64,000 bases of DNA from Limnobacter alexandrii (GTDB lineage: Bacteria > Pseudomonadota > Gammaproteobacteria > Burkholderiales > Burkholderiaceae_B), in assembly GCF_005871185.1 (NCBI RefSeq), contig NZ_SWKN01000006.1, positions 310,001-374,000 on the forward strand, read 5' to 3'. Both the position numbers and the translations under genes were made by a program. Below, piece by piece: positions 38,003 through 46,478 of the stretch; the first letter of the stretch is position 1, and each line of letters starts with the position of its first letter. A model generated the notes under the pieces. The model did not search any database. It worked only from the letters and a program-made list of their open reading frames with translations, and had not been told where the DNA came from.

Positions 38003-40150
38003 TTAGCCCAACCGCCACGCATGGTACTTGCCCAGCCACACCAGCACTTTCTCCGGTGCATGCGCACGCTTCCACTCACCCGCAGCGTACTTGTTGGCCT
38101 CCGCCAATGTGGGGTAGGTGTGTATGGTGCCCAGAATTTTGTTCAAGCCCAAACCATGTTTCATGGCCAACACAAACTCGGCGAGCAAATCGCCTGCATG
38201 CACGCCTGCAATGGTCACACCCAGAATTTTGTCTTTGCCGGGCACGGTCAGCACCTTCACCACACCATGCGCCTCGCTGTCGGCAATGGCGCGATCAAGG
38301 TCGTCAATGCCATAACGCGTCACCTCGTAGGCAATGCCCTGCTCTTTGGCATCCTGCTCGTTCAAGCCCACGCGGGCTACTTCAGGATCGGTGAAAGTGG
38401 TCCATGGAATCACTGAATAATCGGCCTTGAATTTTTTAAGGTGACCGAACAAGGCATTCACTGATGCGTACCACGCCTGGTGTGCTGCCACATGCGTGAA
38501 CTGGTAAGGGCCGGCCACATCGCCTGCCGCAAAAATATTCGGGTACAGAGTTTCAAGGTATTCATTGGTGACCACGGTTCGGTTGGTTTCAATGCCCAGT
38601 TTTTCCAAACCATAACCGGTCAAGCGGGCTTTGCGGCCCACGGCACAAATTACATCGTCAAATTCAATTTCAACGGTGTTGCCTTGGTGTTCGGTGACCA
38701 ATACTTTTTGATCGCCTCTGCGCTCAAACCGAACGGCTTTGTGTTGGGTCAGAATGTTTACACCGTCGGCGCGCATGCTGTCTGCGGCCATTTCAGAAAT
38801 TTCCGGGTCTTCGCGCACCATGATTCGATCAGCCAGTTCAACCTGGGTAACCTGCGAACCCAAGCGGGCAAAAGCCTGGGCCAGTTCACTGCCGATTGGG
38901 CCACCGCCCAGCACCACCAAACGCTTGGGCAACTCGTCGCGTTTGGCGAATTCGTCCCACAAAGTGTCGCTGGTCAGGTAACCGCTGGTTTCAATGCCGG
39001 GCAAAGGTGGCACCACCGGTTGGGCGCCTGCGGCGATCACAATACTGCGCGTGGTCAAGCGGCTGGTTTCGCCACTGTTGTGTTTGATCTCTACGGTCCA
39101 CGGATCAACAATGGTTGCATAACCCTGCACCACATCCACGCCCAGGCCGGTGTAACGTTCTACGCTGTCGTGCGGCTCAATGGCTTTGATGATGTCGTGC
39201 ACGCGTGCCATGACCGCCTTGAAACTAAAGCTGGGCGTGGCTGCATGCAAGCCGTATTTGTCGGCGTTGCGCATTTGGTGGGCCAGTTTGGCGCTTTTGA
39301 TAATCGCTTTGGAAGGCACGCAACCAAAGTTCAGGCAATCGCCGCCCATTTTGTGGGCCTCCACCAGGGTCACTTTGGCTTTCACTGCCGCGGCAATATA
39401 CGAACTCACCAAACCTGCCGCACCCGCACCAATCACCACCATATTGCGGTCAAATTTCACGGGCTTGGTCCACTGGGCGTACACCTTGCGGGCCTTGATC
39501 TTGTCGGTGATCTTTTTCGCAATCAGCGGGAATATGCCCAACAACACGAATGAAAGGATGAGGCCTGGCGACAGGATGCCTGCGAGGCTGTCAATTTTTG
39601 CAAGCTCAGTGCCTGCATTTACGTAGACCACGGTACCAGCCAACATGCCCAGCTGACTGACCCAGAAGAAGGTGAAGGCCTTCATGCTGGTTAGCCCCAT
39701 GAGCAAATTGATCAGGAAGAACGGGAACACAGGCACCAGGCGCAAGGTGAACAGGTAGAAAGCGCCTTCTCGCTCAACCCCCTCATTGATCGCTTTCAGG
39801 CGGTTACCAAATTTGGCCTGTACCGAATCGCGCAGCAGGTAACGCGCACCAATAAAGGCAAGCGTGGCACCAATGGTGGATGCAAATGACACCAAAATGA
39901 GACCTTGCAGCAGACCGAACAAGGCACCTGCGGCCAGGGTCATGACTGCGGCGCCGGGAATTGAAAAAGCAGTGACCAGCACATAGGCTGCGAAAAACAC
40001 ACCTGCAACCAGCCAGGGCGATTCGGTTTGAAATTCGCGGAACTGTTCCAGGCGGCCTTTCAGGCTATCGAGGGTCAAGAGGCTGTGCAAGTCGAAAGCA
40101 AACACCGCCACGACAGCTGCAACGATAAGCAGCAGAACAATTTTTTTCAT
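38003..40150 (-). CDS. Fusion of VTT (TVP38/DedA-like) membrane domain and mercuric-reductase-like FAD oxidoreductase
   Basis: 715 residues. Residues 1-215 are a TVP38/VTT membrane domain: four or five hydrophobic segments with VTAFSIPGAAVMTLAAGALFG and RLVPVFPFFLINLLMGLT. Residues 235-700 are a class-I pyridine nucleotide-disulfide oxidoreductase: FAD site VVIGAGAAGLV, redox dyad GGDCLNFGCVPSK (C272, C277), NAD site VVLGGGPIGSELAQ and the dimer end HTYPTLAEA. It lacks the N-terminal HMA domain and C-terminal cysteine pair of MerA. AAGGA precedes ATG 40150. It probably reduces a membrane-linked substrate (quinone, thiol or metal); unproven. Confidence 0.92.
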   Translation of the reverse strand: MKKIVLLLIVAAVVAVFAFDLHSLLTLDSLKGRLEQFREFQTESPWLVAGVFFAAYVLVTAFSIPGAAVMTLAAGALFGLLQGLILVSFASTIGATLAFIGARYLLRDSVQAKFGNRLKAINEGVEREGAFYLFTLRLVPVFPFFLINLLMGLTSMKAFTFFWVSQLGMLAGTVVYVNAGTELAKIDSLAGILSPGLILSFVLLGIFPLIAKKITDKIKARKVYAQWTKPVKFDRNMVVIGAGAAGLVSSYIAAAVKAKVTLVEAHKMGGDCLNFGCVPSKAIIKSAKLAHQMRNADKYGLHAATPSFSFKAVMARVHDIIKAIEPHDSVERYTGLGVDVVQGYATIVDPWTVEIKHNSGETSRLTTRSIVIAAGAQPVVPPLPGIETSGYLTSDTLWDEFAKRDELPKRLVVLGGGPIGSELAQAFARLGSQVTQVELADRIMVREDPEISEMAADSMRADGVNILTQHKAVRFERRGDQKVLVTEHQGNTVEIEFDDVICAVGRKARLTGYGLEKLGIETNRTVVTNEYLETLYPNIFAAGDVAGPYQFTHVAAHQAWYASVNALFGHLKKFKADYSVIPWTTFTDPEVARVGLNEQDAKEQGIAYEVTRYGIDDLDRAIADSEAHGVVKVLTVPGKDKILGVTIAGVHAGDLLAEFVLAMKHGLGLNKILGTIHTYPTLAEANKYAAGEWKRAHAPEKVLVWLGKYHAWRLG

Positions 40151-40307
40151 TTCAATTCCTTGGTTTTTCTACGCAGTGTGTTGCCAATCATGCATGGTCT
40201 GGGCAACTTGTACAGATAGTTTCGGCGAGTCGTACAAAAAAGTTACCTCGATCTTGAAAGATAGTCGCGTTAATCTAGGTCAACACGATGACAGATGCAA
40301 TTTGACC

Positions 40308-41123
40308 ATGAGCCACACTATTCATTCAATTTTTATCAGCCATGGTGCGCCCAACTACGCATTGGAGCCCGGACTGCCCGGGCATGCACTTGAAGCCTTG
40401 GGCCAGCAACTGATTACACAGGGCACGCGCACGCTGATTGTGCTGAGCCCCCATTGGCGCAGCGCCAAACTGGCGGTAACCAGCCACGACGCACCGGTGA
40501 TTGTTCACGACTTTTATGGTTTTCCAAAACAGTTGTACGAACTGAAGCCAGAAATTTGTGGTGCGCCCGAATTGGCTTTACAACTGGCCAATTGCCTGGG
40601 CTCGCAGAATTTCTCAACTGAACTTCGCCCGCAACAAGGTTTTGATCACGGCGCCTGGGTACCTTACATGCACCTGTTTCCCAATGGTGGTCCGCCCATG
40701 ATTCAACTGAGCATGCCAGTGGATTGGACCGGCGAAACTGCTTTGAATGTGGGTGCGGTGGTGGGCAAGTTTGCGCGCGAACACAATGCCGTTGTGGTGG
40801 GCAGTGGCAGCCTGACCCACAACTTTGACGACATGGACATCCATGCCGCCAAAGTGGGTGGTGATGCGCAGGCGCAAGGCCTGATTTATGTGGGCGAGTT
40901 CAATGCCTGGATTCAGGAACGCCTTCAAGCAGGCGACAGCAAGGCCATTGCGCAAGCCGAACTTGAAGCACCACACTTTGCACGCGCCCACCCGGACGAT
41001 GACCACTACCTGCCCCTGCCCTTTGCGGTGGGTGCCGCATCAAACACCTTCAAAGTGAATGTGCTGCCTGAGGATGTGCGATACAAAGCGCTGTCGATGC
41101 AAAGCTTTGCATTCACTGCCTAG
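40308..41123 (+). CDS. LigB-type extradiol dioxygenase (DODA/YgiD-like)
   Basis: 271-residue class III extradiol ring-cleavage dioxygenase family. The N-terminal FISHGAPNYAL gives the first metal histidine; LIVLSPHW, GFDHGAWVPYMHLFP and VVGSGSLTHNF contribute the rest of the metal and catalytic set. Such enzymes open catechols such as DOPA, but many members are of unknown substrate. ATG 40308 is picked from family length, since the open frame begins at 40176 upstream. It diverges from the VTT-reductase with a 157-base spacer containing TTGTAC-N18-GTACAA. Confidence 0.88.
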   Translation: MSHTIHSIFISHGAPNYALEPGLPGHALEALGQQLITQGTRTLIVLSPHWRSAKLAVTSHDAPVIVHDFYGFPKQLYELKPEICGAPELALQLANCLGSQNFSTELRPQQGFDHGAWVPYMHLFPNGGPPMIQLSMPVDWTGETALNVGAVVGKFAREHNAVVVGSGSLTHNFDDMDIHAAKVGGDAQAQGLIYVGEFNAWIQERLQAGDSKAIAQAELEAPHFARAHPDDDHYLPLPFAVGAASNTFKVNVLPEDVRYKALSMQSFAFTA

Positions 41124-41138
41124 TTATTTGACTGGGTG

Positions 41139-41729
41139 TCAGGACAGCTGCGTGACGCTGCAATTGATGGTTTCAGGCAGCACACCGTCTTGCAGCGCTT
41201 TTTTCAGTGACTCCACACCGCGATCCCACAAAGGCACCTGTGCAGGCTGGCCTTGTACGGTCGGCACGGTGAGGGCTTCTTGCGCGCCTTCATGGTGCTG
41301 GTTGATTGCACGCACCAAATCGAGATGGCGAACCCAGACCCACTGACTGCGTTCAATGTCGACGCACTGGCGGGCTTGGGCAATTTCATCAACCGATTTG
41401 AACGGCACTTGCGCGGTGTACAAGTGAAACGGCACACCCGGCGAAATTGAAGGGCCCTTGAACTGGCTGATGTCAATTTCAGCATCGTTGTAGGCGCAAT
41501 TGGATTCTTCGTTGAATTCTCGCATGGCAGTTTGTGATGGCGACTCGCCCTTTTGGGCACTTCCCCCCAAGGTGGCCCAACTGCGGCGGGCGGGGTGCGG
41601 ATCGAAAGCCATCAAATGCAAGGCCTCGCCAGCAACACAGCTATAAGCGATCAGCCCGGCGGGTGGCGCATTGCTGGAGGAACAGGCGGCCAATGTGAAC
41701 AATGCAGGCACTAGAAAAAACAAACGCAT
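41139..41729 (-). CDS. Nudix-box protein with lipoprotein signal
   Basis: 196 residues. MRLFFLVPALFTLAAC is a type II signal peptide with lipobox LAAC (Cys16) followed by Ser, which favours outer-membrane sorting. The mature domain contains the Nudix signature Gx5Ex7REUxEE at residues 56-75, complete up to the final G. It has no other recognised domain. Nudix enzymes normally hydrolyse cytoplasmic nucleoside diphosphate-X compounds, so an envelope-anchored form is unusual. It is convergent with the LigB gene (15-base gap). Confidence 0.85.
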   Translation of the reverse strand: MRLFFLVPALFTLAACSSSNAPPAGLIAYSCVAGEALHLMAFDPHPARRSWATLGGSAQKGESPSQTAMREFNEESNCAYNDAEIDISQFKGPSISPGVPFHLYTAQVPFKSVDEIAQARQCVDIERSQWVWVRHLDLVRAINQHHEGAQEALTVPTVQGQPAQVPLWDRGVESLKKALQDGVLPETINCSVTQLS

Positions 41730-41791
41730 GGCAGAGGCATTCTTGAATTCAGAACGCCCATTATCACCTGCTTACATGACACCTTGCGCGG

Positions 41792-42724
41792 TCAGGCACC
41801 CATCCAGCCCAAGGCAATCGCAGTGAGCACGGTAGACACACCAGCCGTGTAAATTGTTTTGAGTTTTCCAGTCATTTTGATGCTCTCCGGAATCATTTCA
41901 TTGCAAACCACAAAAGCCATTGCGCCGGCTGCAAAAGCCATGGACGCGGGCGTGCCCATGGCCCATGAATCGGCGGTGATCACACCCAAGCCGGCGCCAA
42001 TCGGCTCAACCAAACCAGTGACCAGGGCAGCAAGGGCAGCAAGCACTTTGTGCACACCAATGCTCCACAGGGCCGTGGCCACAATCAAACCCTCGGGAAT
42101 ATTCTGCAAACCGATTGAGAATGCCGTGCCTGAGGCGCCATTCAAGTTGCCTGCGCTGGCACCCACGGCAAAACCTTCAGGCACGTTGTGCAAGGCAATG
42201 GCAATGGTCATCAACAAGGCCATGCGCAGGCGTTGATTGCCTGCCATTTCAGGCCCCGCCACAGGGTGTTCATGCGGCAGGGTTTGGTCAAGCACCGTCA
42301 TGACCCCATAGCCTGCGGCAGTGGCCACCAGCGCCACCATCAAGGCACCCTCGGTTTGAATGGCGGGAACGAACAGCGACATGACCGCGGCTGCGGCCAT
42401 CATGCCGCCAGCGATTGCAATGAACAATCCCAGGCCTTTGTCATCAATTTTTTTCATGACCAGCAAGGCCATGCCACCCAGGCCGGTGGCCGCACCGGCA
42501 ATGGCAGACAATTCAACAGCCTGCAACTTGGCGGGGCTTGCCACAATGTATTGGATGGCAGCCCAAACGGCGGGTACACCTTGGGTGAATGTGAGGTACA
42601 AGCCCAAGGCAGCAATCAGAATGCCCACCACACCTCGCAGTGCGCGGAAGGCACGGGTGGCGTCCAACCCTTGCTGGTCGGCGACGTTCAGACCCACAAT
42701 TTTGGTCATTTCCTGAAAACTCAT
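41792..42724 (-). CDS. ZIP family divalent metal transporter
   Basis: 310-residue inner-membrane transporter of the ZIP type, probably for zinc or related divalent ions. About eight hydrophobic segments are visible. The metal-binding helices are HNVPEGFAVGASAG (TM4) and GLQNIPEGLIVATAL (TM5), both with the characteristic P-E-G. A cytoplasmic loop near 155 has HEHP. It follows the SenA-like gene by 96 bases on the same strand. Confidence 0.92.
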   Translation of the reverse strand: MSFQEMTKIVGLNVADQQGLDATRAFRALRGVVGILIAALGLYLTFTQGVPAVWAAIQYIVASPAKLQAVELSAIAGAATGLGGMALLVMKKIDDKGLGLFIAIAGGMMAAAAVMSLFVPAIQTEGALMVALVATAAGYGVMTVLDQTLPHEHPVAGPEMAGNQRLRMALLMTIAIALHNVPEGFAVGASAGNLNGASGTAFSIGLQNIPEGLIVATALWSIGVHKVLAALAALVTGLVEPIGAGLGVITADSWAMGTPASMAFAAGAMAFVVCNEMIPESIKMTGKLKTIYTAGVSTVLTAIALGWMGA

Positions 42725-42809
42725 GGCGGGCTCCTGTGCTTCAAAGGCTTGAATACACCTTAATTTTGCCCGACAGGGTTTTATTCGTCTAACGGATAAT
42801 TTCTTTGAA

Positions 42810-42832
42810 GTTAATCGGATTTACCGATTAAC
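42810..42832. other. Perfect hairpin at the end of the SenA-like gene
   Basis: GTTAATCGG (42810-42818) and CCGATTAAC (42824-42832) are perfectly complementary and the stop codon TAA lies in the loop. No U-tract follows on the minus strand, so it may stabilise the mRNA end rather than terminate. Confidence 0.5.
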
Positions 42833-44011
42833 TGCGCAGGTGCGGAAACCGGACAGCACGTCTTGGCGATCGGGTTGAAAGTAGTTGCGGTATTTGGGGT
42901 GAACCATTTCGGCCGATGTGGCCCAACTGGCACCCTTCAACACTTTGCGATCGTGGAACCAGGGCTGGGAGTAGTCTACATAAGGGTGCATTTTGAACCC
43001 GTCGAACGGCAGGAAAGTATTCGCGGTCCATTCCCACACCTGCCCCCACTGCATGTTGGGCTGGGTGTGTGCGGCGTACTCCCATTCAGCCTCGGTGGGC
43101 AATCTGCGGCCAGCCCAGTGGCAATAGGCCTGGGCATCCAGCCAACTGATGTTCTCAGCCGGCGCATTCAGGTTTAACGGCGTTTGCCGACCATAGCCAA
43201 GGTCGACCCAGCCACCATTTTCAAAGACAACAAAAGCGGGCAAGGGGTGTTTTGTGGCTTGAACAAATGCCAGGTATTGCGCCCAGCTGACCGGGCGGGA
43301 ATCCATGGTGAAAGCATCCAGCTTCACCGTGCAAGCGGGCACTTCATTGTCGAATGCGAACCCCTCCCCTTGCCAGCCAAGGGTCCACTGGCTGGCTGGC
43401 AGGTGCAGTTGACGCATTTCGCCACATTCCTGAACGCCGGGCCGGCACGCGTTGTGGGGGCGCAGTTGGATGTTCAACAACTTGGCCATAAAAACCGCGG
43501 CTTCATTGTGCATTTGTTCATGCAACACACAAAGCCGAAAAAAGTAAAGGTACTGGTCGGCTTTGCCAGGGTTGCCCGCGCACAAGGCATCGGCTTGTTC
43601 AAGCAAGGTTAAGGTGTCGCTCAAGGAGGCTGCGAGGTAGTCGCGTGTGCCTTGCAAATCGGGCAAGCCGATTTCCCAGCGGGTGTCGTGCGCAATGGTG
43701 CTTGAGTTCAGGCGCGCATCGGCGTTGAACAGGCGCGAATCAAGCTTGGGTGTATCGGGATTGCACCCCACCCCCAAAGCCCAGTCGGGGTTGCGGGCCA
43801 GCCACCAGTCTTGAAACCAGGCCACATGGCACAACTCCCAAAGCGGTGGGTTCAATTCAGGGCGACGGGGTACTTTGCAATCAGAACCCAGCGCTGCCAC
43901 ATAATCTTCCAGCAAACCCAGGGTGCGTTCGCGGGTGCGCAACAACGCGTCGCGAAGAAAGGCGGCATTCGCTGTTCGGGCCAACTGGGCTGGGTTGATG
44001 CGGCTGTTCAC
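42821..44011 (-). CDS. SUMF1/EgtB-family nonheme iron enzyme, SenA-like
   Basis: About 396 residues: an N-terminal DinB-like domain and a C-terminal formylglycine-generating-type (FGE) domain, as in EgtB (C-S bond formation on hercynine). Metal-binding candidates are His62 (WELCHVAWF) and HEQMHNE (His164, His168). The FGE half has RRLPTEAEWEYAAH and VWEWTANTFLPFDGF. EgtB usually reads HEQQHQEL, whereas HExMHxEA is what I remember of SenA (selenoneine synthase); senB and selD are not adjacent, so this is open. GTG 44011 is chosen because longer starts run into oxyR. Confidence 0.8.
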   Translation of the reverse strand: MNSRINPAQLARTANAAFLRDALLRTRERTLGLLEDYVAALGSDCKVPRRPELNPPLWELCHVAWFQDWWLARNPDWALGVGCNPDTPKLDSRLFNADARLNSSTIAHDTRWEIGLPDLQGTRDYLAASLSDTLTLLEQADALCAGNPGKADQYLYFFRLCVLHEQMHNEAAVFMAKLLNIQLRPHNACRPGVQECGEMRQLHLPASQWTLGWQGEGFAFDNEVPACTVKLDAFTMDSRPVSWAQYLAFVQATKHPLPAFVVFENGGWVDLGYGRQTPLNLNAPAENISWLDAQAYCHWAGRRLPTEAEWEYAAHTQPNMQWGQVWEWTANTFLPFDGFKMHPYVDYSQPWFHDRKVLKGASWATSAEMVHPKYRNYFQPDRQDVLSGFRTCAVNR

Positions 44012-44061
44012 AAAGGCACTGCGGTGATGTCGATACGATAAGTGTACGACAAATGGATACA

Positions 44062-45030
44062 ATGAAAGCAATCGGAAATGTCGATCAAGAAGGAATGAGC
44101 ACACTGAATACGCAAGCCACCGCCCTGTCTTTGAAGCAACTTGGCTATTTGCTGGCTGTTGCCGAAACCCTGAACTTTACCCGGGCAGCCGAGTTGTGTT
44201 TTGTGACGCAATCTACTTTGTCGGGAGGCATCGCCGAGCTGGAACGCACACTGGGTGTGCAATTGGTGGAACGAGACCGCCAACGGGTGGCGCTTACTCC
44301 AGTGGGTGTGGAGGTGGCACAGCGTGCGCAAAGCATTTTGTCCGCAAGCCGTGACCTGGTGGCTCGCGCGCAATTGGCTGCAGACCCGGCCAGTGGGGTA
44401 TTCCGTTTGGGTGTGATACCCACCATCGCCCCTTTTCTGCTTGGTGCAATTTTAAGCAAGTCGAAAACCAGTTTTCCGCAGTTGGTGCTTCGCGTGCGCG
44501 AAAGCCAAACCGCTGCGCTGCTACAAGAACTGGAGCACGGGCAACTGGATGCCGCATTGATTGCCCTGCCCATCGACCTGGGCAAATTGAAGGCTTTTCC
44601 CCTGTTTGAAGAACAATTGCAACTGGTGGCCCACCGAAATGACCCACTTTGCAAAACCGCAGGCATACCACTGCGCGAGGTGGACACTCGCCGCTTGCTG
44701 TTGCTTGAAAAAGGCCATTGCCTGCGCGACCACACCGTGTCGGCTTGCAGCGCCAAGCAAAGGGATGCAAGCAACAGTGACGGCAACCTGATCGAGGCCA
44801 GCAGCTTGGGCACCATGGTTCAACTGGTGAATTCGGGACTTGGCTGCGCTTTGTTGCCCAATATGGCCATACAAGCTGGCTTGCTGAACAACACCGAGCT
44901 TCAGCAAATTGAACTGGCCGCCCCATTGCCCAGCCGACAAATTGCACTGATTACCCGCAACAGCCACCCCAAGCTGCACTTCATAGAGACAGCACTTTGC
45001 CCGCTATTGAAGGCCTGCCAGCCTGTTTGA
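44062..45030 (+). CDS. oxyR: LysR-type peroxide sensor OxyR
   Basis: About 322 residues. N-terminal HTH LKQLGYLLAVAETLNFTRAA...CFVTQSTLSGGI, then a LysR substrate domain. The two redox cysteines are spaced as in OxyR: GHCLRDHTVSAC (C-x8-C, C220 and C229 from this start), followed by LIEASSLGTMVQLVNSGLG, where the OxyR family has ATSLETLRNMV. The start is uncertain: ATG 44053, 44062 or 44095 are in frame; 44062 has GGA upstream. It is divergent from the SenA-like gene, consistent with thiol/selenium antioxidant control. Confidence 0.9.
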   Translation: MKAIGNVDQEGMSTLNTQATALSLKQLGYLLAVAETLNFTRAAELCFVTQSTLSGGIAELERTLGVQLVERDRQRVALTPVGVEVAQRAQSILSASRDLVARAQLAADPASGVFRLGVIPTIAPFLLGAILSKSKTSFPQLVLRVRESQTAALLQELEHGQLDAALIALPIDLGKLKAFPLFEEQLQLVAHRNDPLCKTAGIPLREVDTRRLLLLEKGHCLRDHTVSACSAKQRDASNSDGNLIEASSLGTMVQLVNSGLGCALLPNMAIQAGLLNNTELQQIELAAPLPSRQIALITRNSHPKLHFIETALCPLLKACQPV

Positions 45031-45068
45031 AGATTGTTTGATTTTAGTTTGATGTTCTTTTTGTGATA

Positions 45069-45089
45069 CTGGTATGATCAGTTGACCAG
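45069..45089 (+). promoter_or_regulatory. Dyad upstream of the GntR regulator, possible operator
   Basis: CTGGT (45069-45073) and ACCAG (45085-45089) form an inverted repeat around 11 bases, 35 bases before the regulator start. TGGT...ACCA half-sites fit FadR-subfamily GntR operators. It overlaps TATGAT (45074-45079), a possible -10. Confidence 0.45.
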
Positions 45090-45123
45090 TTAGAATGTAA
45101 CAACTGCTTTATTCAGGCAAGCC

Positions 45124-45831
45124 ATGGAAAATATTCAGAAAATCTCGATATCCGAACAGGTCTACACCCAACTTCGCGATCGAATTCTTAAAAAGGTATT
45201 ACCAGTTGGCGCAGAGCTTCCTTCAGAGCGCGAGCTGTCTGAAACCTTGGGTGTGAACCGGGGTGCAGTGCGCGAGGCCATTAAACGCTTGCAGCAGGCC
45301 AGGCTGGTGCGGGTGCGCCACGGTGGTGCCACCCAGGTTGAAAACTTTGAGGTGGAAGGCGGCCTCGAATTACTGCCCAGCCTGATGGTGAACGCACATG
45401 GGCAAGTGAACCTGGAGGTGGCCCGCGGCATTGTGGCATTGCGCAAAGCCTTGGCACCTGTGGTGGCCGGGCAGGCTGCCCTGCACGGCGGGCAAACACT
45501 GGCTGAACAACTGAAACCCCTGATTGTCGAGATGCAAAGCACCGAGGAACTGGCAAGACTTCAGCAACTGGCCTTTGATTTTTGGGCGCGGGTGGTGCAA
45601 GGCAGCGGCAATGTGGTGTTCAAGCTGGCCTTTAATTCAATGAACCAAACCTACCTGGCGGCCTGGAACACGCTGACGCTGGTGATGCAAGACGAATTTC
45701 GCGACATCAACACCCTGGCCCAGCTTGCACAGGCCATTGAAGCCGGGGAAAGCCGGCGCTGCGAAGTGCTGGCAAGGCAACACGTGGAACTGGGTAGCCG
45801 GGCATTGAACGCTGCCCTGGGCAACGCGTAG
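45124..45831 (+). CDS. GntR/FadR-family transcriptional regulator
   Basis: 235 residues. Winged HTH at about 10-75: QVYTQLRDRILKKVLPVGAELPSERELSETLGVNRGAVREAI. The all-helical FadR-like effector domain follows. No acyl-CoA-binding signature is obvious, so the ligand is unknown. It sits 25 bases upstream of a fatty-acid-hydroxylase-like gene on the same strand and probably controls it and itself through the dyad at 45069. Confidence 0.9.
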   Translation: MENIQKISISEQVYTQLRDRILKKVLPVGAELPSERELSETLGVNRGAVREAIKRLQQARLVRVRHGGATQVENFEVEGGLELLPSLMVNAHGQVNLEVARGIVALRKALAPVVAGQAALHGGQTLAEQLKPLIVEMQSTEELARLQQLAFDFWARVVQGSGNVVFKLAFNSMNQTYLAAWNTLTLVMQDEFRDINTLAQLAQAIEAGESRRCEVLARQHVELGSRALNAALGNA

Positions 45832-45856
45832 CACCTATTTAAAAACGGAGACAAAC

Positions 45857-46438
45857 ATGCTGGGAATTCCTTTGGGCCTGCTGACAGCCAATGCCGTGGA
45901 GTGGGGCATGCACAAATATGTGCTGCATGGCATGGGCAAGAAACGCGACACATTCTGGGCCTTTCATTTCCATGAACACCACAAGGAAGTGCGTGAACAT
46001 GGCTACTACGACCCCAACTACGAACGCTTTCCGCTGGGCATGCATGCACAGGGCAAGGAGGCCTGGGCCTTGATTGCCAGTGCGGTGGCTGTGGCCCCCC
46101 TGTTTCCCGTGGCACCGTTTTTTGTGGGCACACTTTGGTACAGCAGCCTGAATTACTACCGGGTTCACAAAAAAAGCCACATGAGCCCGGCTTGGGGTGA
46201 ACAACGCGTGCCTTGGCATTACGACCACCACATGGGCAACAACCCCAGTGCCAACTGGTGCGTCACCCGCCCATGGTTTGATTACATCATGGGCACCCGT
46301 GTGTTCACCGAGGGCGGCATGCGCGAGAACAATGTATTGGGACTGAAACACGTTCCTGCCTGGCTAGAACGCCTTCTGCCCAAACCCGAATCACTGGGCA
46401 CTTTCGCACCCAAACCGGCAGCACGGCGCGCAGCGTGA
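45857..46438 (+). CDS. Fatty acid hydroxylase / sterol desaturase-like membrane protein
   Basis: 193 residues with the histidine clusters of diiron membrane hydroxylases: EWGMHKYVLHG, HFHEHHK, YRVHKKSH and WHYDHHMG. Hydrophobic segments lie at 1-14 and 75-100. It is shorter than typical family members (250 or more), so the N-terminal membrane pair may be missing or replaced. GGAGA precedes the ATG. Likely introduces a hydroxyl or double bond into a lipid acyl chain. Confidence 0.85.
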   Translation: MLGIPLGLLTANAVEWGMHKYVLHGMGKKRDTFWAFHFHEHHKEVREHGYYDPNYERFPLGMHAQGKEAWALIASAVAVAPLFPVAPFFVGTLWYSSLNYYRVHKKSHMSPAWGEQRVPWHYDHHMGNNPSANWCVTRPWFDYIMGTRVFTEGGMRENNVLGLKHVPAWLERLLPKPESLGTFAPKPAARRAA

Positions 46439-46478
46439 GCCTGTGACATAATCGGTTCACTACAACAAGGAGAACTGA

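Noticed and set aside
40208-40237. TTGTAC-N18-GTACAA dyad upstream of the LigB-type gene
   Set aside because: The arms are only six bases with a long spacer; too weak alone to call an operator.
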